Assembly: GCA_039589195.1 (NCBI GenBank)
Contig: JBDHHV010000009.1
Span: 1-46,652, forward strand
Source: JBDHAC01 sp039589195
GTDB taxonomy: Bacteria > Gemmatimonadota > Gemmatimonadetes > Palauibacterales > Palauibacteraceae
Length of the DNA: 46,652 nt
Direction of reading: 5' to 3'
A program made the translations under genes and the position numbers. Of this stretch, positions 42,510-46,652 are shown one piece after another. Under the pieces are notes generated by a model. The model was not told the DNA's origin. It worked only from the letters and a program-made list of their open reading frames with translations, and did no database searches. How positions within the stretch are numbered: the first letter of the stretch is position 1; each line of letters starts with the position of its first letter.

Positions 42510-43864
42510 GCCACCGAGCACGGACCATCGTCCAGGCGAACGCCGACGAACGGGGGGGAGGCGCGGAGCGGGTCGCGATGGGCCTCCACCGGGGCTACCG
42601 CCAGCGAGGGTTGCGCTCCTATGTGGCGGTGGGACGTCGCGCGAGCGACGATCCTGCCGTCCTCGCCATGTCTGCGGGTGAGGTGGGTGGATCGACAACT
42701 CGGTTCCTCGACAGAGTGCAGGATCGGGTGGCCGGCCTCGGGCGTGTCCTGGATGACCTCCGGGGTCTCGAGTGCTTCCGTTACCCCGCCACGTACAGGC
42801 TCCTGGATCTCGCCCCGCATCCGCCGGACGTCATTCACGCGCACAACCTTCACGGCGGGTATTTCGACTTGCGGGCGCTTCCCTGGCTGGGCCGGCAGGC
42901 GCCACTCGTCCTGACCCTGCACGACGCTTGGCTCCTCAGCGGACACTGCGGCCACTCCTTCGGTTGCGAACGGTGGCGCATTGGCTGCGGGGAGTGCCCC
43001 GACCTCTCCATCTATCCCGGGATCCGGCGCGATGAGACCGCGCGAAACTGGCGTCGGAAACGGGACATCTACGCGCGGAGTCGCCTTCACGTGGCCACCC
43101 CCTGCGAATGGCTCGTGGAGCGTGTGAAAGCGTCGATGCTCGCCCCGGCTATCGTCGAGGCGCGAGTCATCCCGAACGGCGTCGACCGGACGATCTTCTG
43201 CCCTGGGGACCGTCGGGCCGCCCGCGCGCAGCTCGGCATCGCCGACGAAGCGCTCGTGCTCCTGTTCGTGGCGAGTGACGTTCGACGCAACCCATTCAAG
43301 GATTTCCGCACCCTGCACGCCGCGGTGTCCCGGATCGCGGCCGGCCTCCCGGATCGGCCCGTGCTCTTCGTCGCCTTGGGCCAGATCGAATCTTCGCGGC
43401 AGCCGGAGGGAACCGAGGTGCGCTATGTGCCTTTCGAGTCGGACCCGCACCGCGTGGCCCGCTACTACCGTGCGGCGGACCTCTACCTGCATGCGGCCCG
43501 GGCCGACACTTTCCCGCTGTCGGTGCTCGAAGCCCTCGCGAGCGGAACGCCGGTCGTCGCCACGGCGGTTGGCGGCATCCCTGAACAGGTCAGGAGCCTC
43601 AGACCTTCGGACGCCGCACCGGCCGGTGCCTCGCCCGGAGTCGCTACCGGGGCCCTCACCCGCCCGGGCGACGTGGACGACCTGGCTCGGGCGGCCGTCG
43701 ACCTGCTCAATCGACCCGACCTCGTCGCCCGCTTGGGGGTGAACGCGGCCCGCGACGCCGAGCGTCGCTTCGATCTCGATGACCAATGTGACGCGTACCT
43801 GCAATGGTATGACCGTCTCGTAGCCGGACGGAGGGGACCGGATGCGATGTCCGACGCTGGATGA
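42506..43864 (+). CDS. GT4 family glycosyltransferase (WcaL/group 1)
   Basis: 452 residues from a GTG at 42506 (GTGA overlap). GT-B fold. The N-terminal domain has ERGGGAERVAMGLHRGYRQRG, VIHAHNLHGGYFDLRALPWL and LHDAWLLSGHCGHSFGCERW, with a cysteine cluster (CGHSFGC...CGECPDL) that may bind a metal or be structural. The C-terminal domain has ARVIPNGVDRTIF, VRYVPF and the donor-binding ADTFPLSVLEALASGTPVVA. GT4 enzymes are retaining and use nucleotide sugars such as GDP-mannose. It overlaps the next gene by 23 bp. Confidence 0.9.
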   Translation: MSHRARTIVQANADERGGGAERVAMGLHRGYRQRGLRSYVAVGRRASDDPAVLAMSAGEVGGSTTRFLDRVQDRVAGLGRVLDDLRGLECFRYPATYRLLDLAPHPPDVIHAHNLHGGYFDLRALPWLGRQAPLVLTLHDAWLLSGHCGHSFGCERWRIGCGECPDLSIYPGIRRDETARNWRRKRDIYARSRLHVATPCEWLVERVKASMLAPAIVEARVIPNGVDRTIFCPGDRRAARAQLGIADEALVLLFVASDVRRNPFKDFRTLHAAVSRIAAGLPDRPVLFVALGQIESSRQPEGTEVRYVPFESDPHRVARYYRAADLYLHAARADTFPLSVLEALASGTPVVATAVGGIPEQVRSLRPSDAAPAGASPGVATGALTRPGDVDDLARAAVDLLNRPDLVARLGVNAARDAERRFDLDDQCDAYLQWYDRLVAGRRGPDAMSDAG

Positions 43865-44861
43865 GCTGCCGCCGCCGCCGCCCGGCCGTTCCGGGTGGCC
43901 GTGGACGGAGGGCACGCCGAAGGCCGATTCACCGATGCCCGACGTTCCCCGGATCAGCATCGTCACTCCTTCCTACAATCAGGCCGAGTTCCTGGAAGAG
44001 ACCATTCGATCGGTGCTGCTGCAGGGCTATCCCGATCTCGAGTATTTCATCGTGGACGGGGGAAGCACGGATGGCAGCTCGGGCATCATTCGCAAGTACG
44101 AGGAGCACCTCTCGGGCTGGGTGAGCGAGCCGGACCGGGGCCAGGCGCATGCTCTGAACAAGGGGTTCGTCGACGCCACGGGCGAACTGTTCGCCTACCT
44201 CAACAGCGACGATCTGTACGACCCGGGGGCCCTGAGGGCTTGCGCAGCGGCTTTCGCGGAGGGAGCCGAGTGGGTGGTCGGAAGCGTCCGGTGCCGAGAA
44301 GAGGGGGTCGGCGACTGGCCGTTTCCCCAGATCCCCGGACGGAGTTTCGCGAAGTGGCTGCTGAGTTGTCCGATTCCTCAGGCCGGCACTTTCTGGAGCA
44401 GCCGGCTGCATCGGCGGGTGGGTCCGTTCCGGGAGGACCTCGACTACGTCATCGACCACGAGTTCTGGCTCCGGTTCAGGTTCATCGAGCGGATCGTTCC
44501 TAGTTTCGTCGATCGGGCGGTCGCCGTGTACCGACTTCAGCCCATGTCCAAGACCGTCTCTCAGCACCATGCGTTCACGGCGGAGATCGCTTCGGTGGTC
44601 GCGGGCTACCAGCGCCTCCTCACTCGGCGCGAGCGGGCCTGGTTGTGGGTAGCCCGGCGCCACCGGAAGGGCAGGATCCGCGCGCGCGAGGCCGTCGACG
44701 ACGCGAGAGGCGGCAACTGGCGGCCGGCCATCCGGGGGTTGGCCGGGGCTTTTCGAGCCTGGCCGCTCCTGGTATTCGACGTCGGCGCCCTCGCGGCACT
44801 CGTCGAGCGGCTTCGTGGCGCTCCGGGCGCGTCGCGGTTCCCCGAGATGTGGCCGAAATAG
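43842..44861 (+). CDS. GT2 family glycosyltransferase (WcaA-like)
   Basis: 339 residues from ATG 43842; ATG 43935 (MPDVPRISIVTPSYNQAEFL) is a plausible alternative start that would remove the 23-bp overlap and the Pro-rich leader. Motifs are LEYFIVDGGSTDGSSGIIRK, SEPDRGQAHALNKGF, FAYLNSDDLYDPGALRA (SDD metal site), CPIPQAGTFWSSRLHRRVG and YVIDHEFWLRFRF (catalytic acidic region). The C-terminus has a hydrophobic segment (AWPLLVFDVGALAAL). It is the last gene of the export operon; beyond it the sequence turns into insertion-sequence and kinase debris. Confidence 0.88.
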   Translation: MRCPTLDELPPPPPGRSGWPWTEGTPKADSPMPDVPRISIVTPSYNQAEFLEETIRSVLLQGYPDLEYFIVDGGSTDGSSGIIRKYEEHLSGWVSEPDRGQAHALNKGFVDATGELFAYLNSDDLYDPGALRACAAAFAEGAEWVVGSVRCREEGVGDWPFPQIPGRSFAKWLLSCPIPQAGTFWSSRLHRRVGPFREDLDYVIDHEFWLRFRFIERIVPSFVDRAVAVYRLQPMSKTVSQHHAFTAEIASVVAGYQRLLTRRERAWLWVARRHRKGRIRAREAVDDARGGNWRPAIRGLAGAFRAWPLLVFDVGALAALVERLRGAPGASRFPEMWPK

Positions 44862-44967
44862 GCGAAGGGTCGCAGGTGAGATCCCCCGCTACTTCTCGTG
44901 GATCGTGATCATGGGATCGGTCCGGCTGGTATTGTCAACTTGAGCCGGGTTGCCGCAGACTCGCCTG

Positions 44968-45171
44968 ATGAAAACGAACGAAAGCAGCTATCGAGGCTAT
45001 CGGTTCCCTCCCGAGATCATCAGCCACAGCGTCTGGCTGTACCACCGGTTCTCCCTGAGCTTCCGAGACGTCGAGGAGCTCCTCGCGAAGCGGGGTGTCG
45101 TTGTGACCTACGAGACCCACCGGCAGTGGTGTCGGAAGTTTGGACCCGAGTACGCTCGGAGGCTCACGTAA
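44968..45171 (+). pseudogene. IS6-type transposase, N-terminal remnant
   Basis: 67 codons from ATG 44968. YRFPPEIISHSVWLYHRFSL and SFRDVEELLAKRGVVVTYET followed by WCRKFGPEYARRL match the N-terminal helix-turn-helix region of IS6-family transposases. The DDE catalytic core is absent; the frame ends at a TAA that overlaps the first codon of the kinase remnant. GGTATTGTCAACTTGAGCCG (44929-44948) just upstream may be the insertion-sequence end. The element was cut by recombination into a kinase gene. Confidence 0.72.
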
Positions 45172-45598
45172 TGCCTTACGTCAAGGGCGAATCTCTCCGT
45201 CAGAAGCTCGACCGCGAGAGACAGCTTCCGATCGAGGAGGCGCTCACTATCGCCGATCATATTGCCGCCGCGCTAGACCACGCTCACGCCATGGGCCTGA
45301 TCAACCGGGACGTCAAGCCGGAGAACGTTCTGCTCCACGAAGGCGTACCCATGCTCATGGACTTCGGGATCGCTCTGGCAGCAGGCGCCTCGACGGATCG
45401 GCGGCTGACCCAACGGGAACCCTCGTCGGGACGCCCGATTACATGAGCCCGGAGCAGGCGGCCGGTGAGGGGGCGCTGGATGCTCGAAGCGATCAGTACA
45501 GCCTAGGCTGTGTCCTGTACGAGATGTTGGTCGGCGAGCCACCGCACGTGGGGCCCACGGCACAGGTGACGCTCGTGAAGCGCCTCGCGACTCTGTGA
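45171..45598 (+). pseudogene. Serine/threonine kinase fragment, frameshifted
   Basis: Starts at MPYVKGESLRQKLDRERQLP, the equivalent of residue 98 or so in the kinase at 668-3301, so the ATP-binding lobe is missing. The catalytic loop reads INRDVKPENVLL (His of HRD replaced by Asn) and DFG is kept. A one-base loss near 45413 shifts the frame. The second frame continues GTLVGTPDYMSPEQAAGEGA, SLGCVLYEMLVGEPPH and stops at 45598 inside a fragment of the 164-bp repeat (CTCTGTGACAG). Both ends and the frame are broken, so this is dead. Confidence 0.85.
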
Positions 45599-45619
45599 CA
45601 GCTAGCGTGACAGTTCCAT
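45590..45619 (-). repeat. Tail fragment of the 164-bp repeat (copy C1)
   Basis: ACTCTGTGACAGCTAGCGTG, followed by ACAGTTCCAT, matches the right-hand end of repeats A and B (about 537-566 and 3522-3550) with small changes. It begins exactly where the kinase fragment ends. The tRNA part and TACACTTC array are missing at this copy. Confidence 0.7.
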
Positions 45620-45696
45620 CTCGGACGTGGGTAGCGCCGGGTTGATGCGGCCCCCGTCGGAACGTATGCAAGCGGCCTTGCTTTTTCGTGCCCCCT

Positions 45697-45745
45697 AAGA
45701 AAGAACTCTTTACTTTTTTGGTTTGCTGTGAAAGATTTCTTTCTT
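45697..45745. repeat. A+T-rich inverted repeat
   Basis: AAGAAAGAACTCTTT (45697-45711) and AAAGATTTCTTTCTT (45731-45745) pair with one mismatch around a 19-nt T-rich loop. The base composition is strikingly unlike the rest of the window. It could be a terminator, a protein-binding site or a foreign end remnant. Confidence 0.6.
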
Positions 45746-45774
45746 AACGAAAGGCTGGCAGTGCCGCGGCCCAA

Positions 45775-45815
45775 GGCGCATACACTTCAGTACACTTCGA
45801 TTACACGTTCGATTT
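45775..45815 (-). repeat. TACACTTC array fragment (copy C2)
   Basis: GGCGCA, then TACACTTC at 45781 and 45791 (10-bp spacing) and a variant at 45802, followed by GATTTC. It matches positions 3436-3485 of repeat copy B without the tRNA part. It lies about 160 bp after tail fragment C1, as if from a second, separately deleted copy. Confidence 0.65.
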
Positions 45816-46058
45816 CAGCGTGCGGGGACAGCGTCGCGTACGTCTAGTAGTACCCGAACCCCTAACAGATCGGTTTCCGTTCCAATCGTCCGGGTGCGCG
45901 TGGATCGGCACTGGTGGGCACCTGCGCCCGGGCGCGATTGTCGGAGTCTCGGACCCCCATCCGGGGACCGTGGCCGGGGGACGCGGCACGGGCAGGCACG
46001 GTGCAGGCACAACCCCGGCACGCTGCCGCTGGGCCAGCTCGTGCCTAGTATATAGGTG

Positions 46059-46652
46059 CTAGGGCACCAGCCCAGACCCGGTGCCGACGGTGACCGCCTC
46101 GGCCTCGCCCGGGTCGAGCACGTGCAGGCGGTCGCCCAGACCTGCCGCCTCGAAGGCCTCCTCGATCCCACTCCGCCCCTGCGTGTAGTGCTCCCATCCC
46201 TCGAAATGGGCGGGGAACACGGACTCGAGACCGAGCGCGGACGCTACCTTGGCGCCCTGCTCGCCATCCAGCGTGAGGATGTTGTCGCCCACGGCGGGCA
46301 CGTTCGCGGCACCCATGTTCAGGACACCCGTGCCAACCTCGAAGCGCTGGGCGATTTCCTCGATGCCCTCGTTCCACACTGTGTCGCCCGAGAGGTAGAG
46401 AGCGCCCTTCTCCTGCCCCTCCCACTCGAGGATGAAGCCCATCGTCTCGCCCACGGCCTCGCGCAGGGCGGCCGGTCCGTGGATCGCCGGCGTGCCGGTG
46501 ATGCGGATCGTCTCGCCCGCCTCGTTCGTCAGCTTGACGGACTCCCACGTCGCCAATCCCTGCGCGTCCCCCCCCAGGACCCCGGCGCTCTGGGGCGTCG
46601 TCAGCACCCGACCGGCTTCGGGCAGGAAAGCCCGGCCCGTGTTATCGAGGTT
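46059..46652 (-). CDS. Metallo-beta-lactamase-fold hydrolase, UlaG-like (partial)
   Basis: The frame is open at the right window edge, so the N-terminus with the HxHxDH metal motif lies outside. The visible 197 residues include RITGTPAIHGP (metal His), ALYLSGDTVWNEGIEEIAQ (bridging Asp in SGDT), VLNMGAANVPAVG and ESVFPAHFEGWEHYTQGRSG (last metal His). The layout fits the UlaG-type or L-ascorbate-6-phosphate-lactonase-like subgroup of metal-dependent hydrolases with unknown substrate. It is on the minus strand, behind a gene-free stretch with repeat fragments. Confidence 0.82.
   Translation of the reverse strand, partial: NLDNTGRAFLPEAGRVLTTPQSAGVLGGDAQGLATWESVKLTNEAGETIRITGTPAIHGPAALREAVGETMGFILEWEGQEKGALYLSGDTVWNEGIEEIAQRFEVGTGVLNMGAANVPAVGDNILTLDGEQGAKVASALGLESVFPAHFEGWEHYTQGRSGIEEAFEAAGLGDRLHVLDPGEAEAVTVGTGSGLVP

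Larger units (their letters stand above)
45599..46058. other. Gene-free stretch before the right-edge hydrolase
   Basis: 460 bp without a credible gene. It holds repeat fragments C1 and C2 and an A+T-rich inverted repeat, all listed separately. Positions 45820-46058 are GC-rich with no recognisable motif. Confidence 0.45.

Noticed and set aside
42425..43966. 513-codon minus-strand frame opposite the GT4 gene
   Set aside because: Antisense shadow without domains; the plus-strand GT4 motifs are intact throughout.

Overview
The window is GC-rich, densely coded bacterial DNA. The serine/threonine kinase fused to a PD40 beta-propeller, the extra PD40 protein and the NtrB/NtrC-type pair point to Gemmatimonadota or a close relative. 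That assignment is inferred from protein style, not from a marker gene. No complete tRNA or rRNA gene was found.

Left flank (1-14,930): a recombination-scarred accessory zone. A truncated MscS-type channel is cut off at a 164-bp repeat that carries the 3' half of a tRNA-Pro(GGG) gene on the minus strand. A second copy of this repeat lies exactly 2,984 bp further on, and the two bracket a kinase/beta-propeller gene. Then come a small lipoprotein, an amidohydrolase remnant, an intact two-component system (histidine kinase plus sigma54 activator), a PD40 protein, and a group II intron of class C type. The intron sits directly behind a tRNA-type terminator and its reverse transcriptase has an internal deletion. 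Next is a dipeptide-type solute-binding lipoprotein, also bracketed by repeats that begin with the same tRNA 3' end.

Centre (14,930-44,861): a 30-kb surface-polysaccharide cluster in alternating strand blocks. It holds dTDP-L-rhamnose synthesis (rmlBACD), a GDP-mannose 3,5-epimerase-like enzyme, six stand-alone GT2-type enzymes plus one fused to a methyltransferase domain, one GT4 and one GT14 enzyme, and four GT-C-type membrane proteins. It also holds three stand-alone methyltransferases, two SGNH hydrolases, a polysaccharide deacetylase, an unidentified membrane protein, and the ABC exporter Wzm/Wzt with a C-terminal Wzt domain. This fits a rhamnose-containing, decorated glycan assembled in the cytoplasm and exported by an ABC transporter. 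No initiating phosphoglycosyltransferase, Wzx or Wzy is visible. Many adjacent genes overlap by 4 bp (ATGA or GTGA), which suggests coupled translation.

Right flank (44,862-46,652): an IS6-type transposase N-terminal remnant, fused to a frameshifted kinase fragment that ends in a piece of the left-flank repeat. A further repeat piece follows, then an unusually A+T-rich inverted repeat and a partial metallo-beta-lactamase-fold hydrolase at the edge. The same repeat family on both sides suggests that the polysaccharide locus sits in an old integration hotspot at tRNA-Pro.
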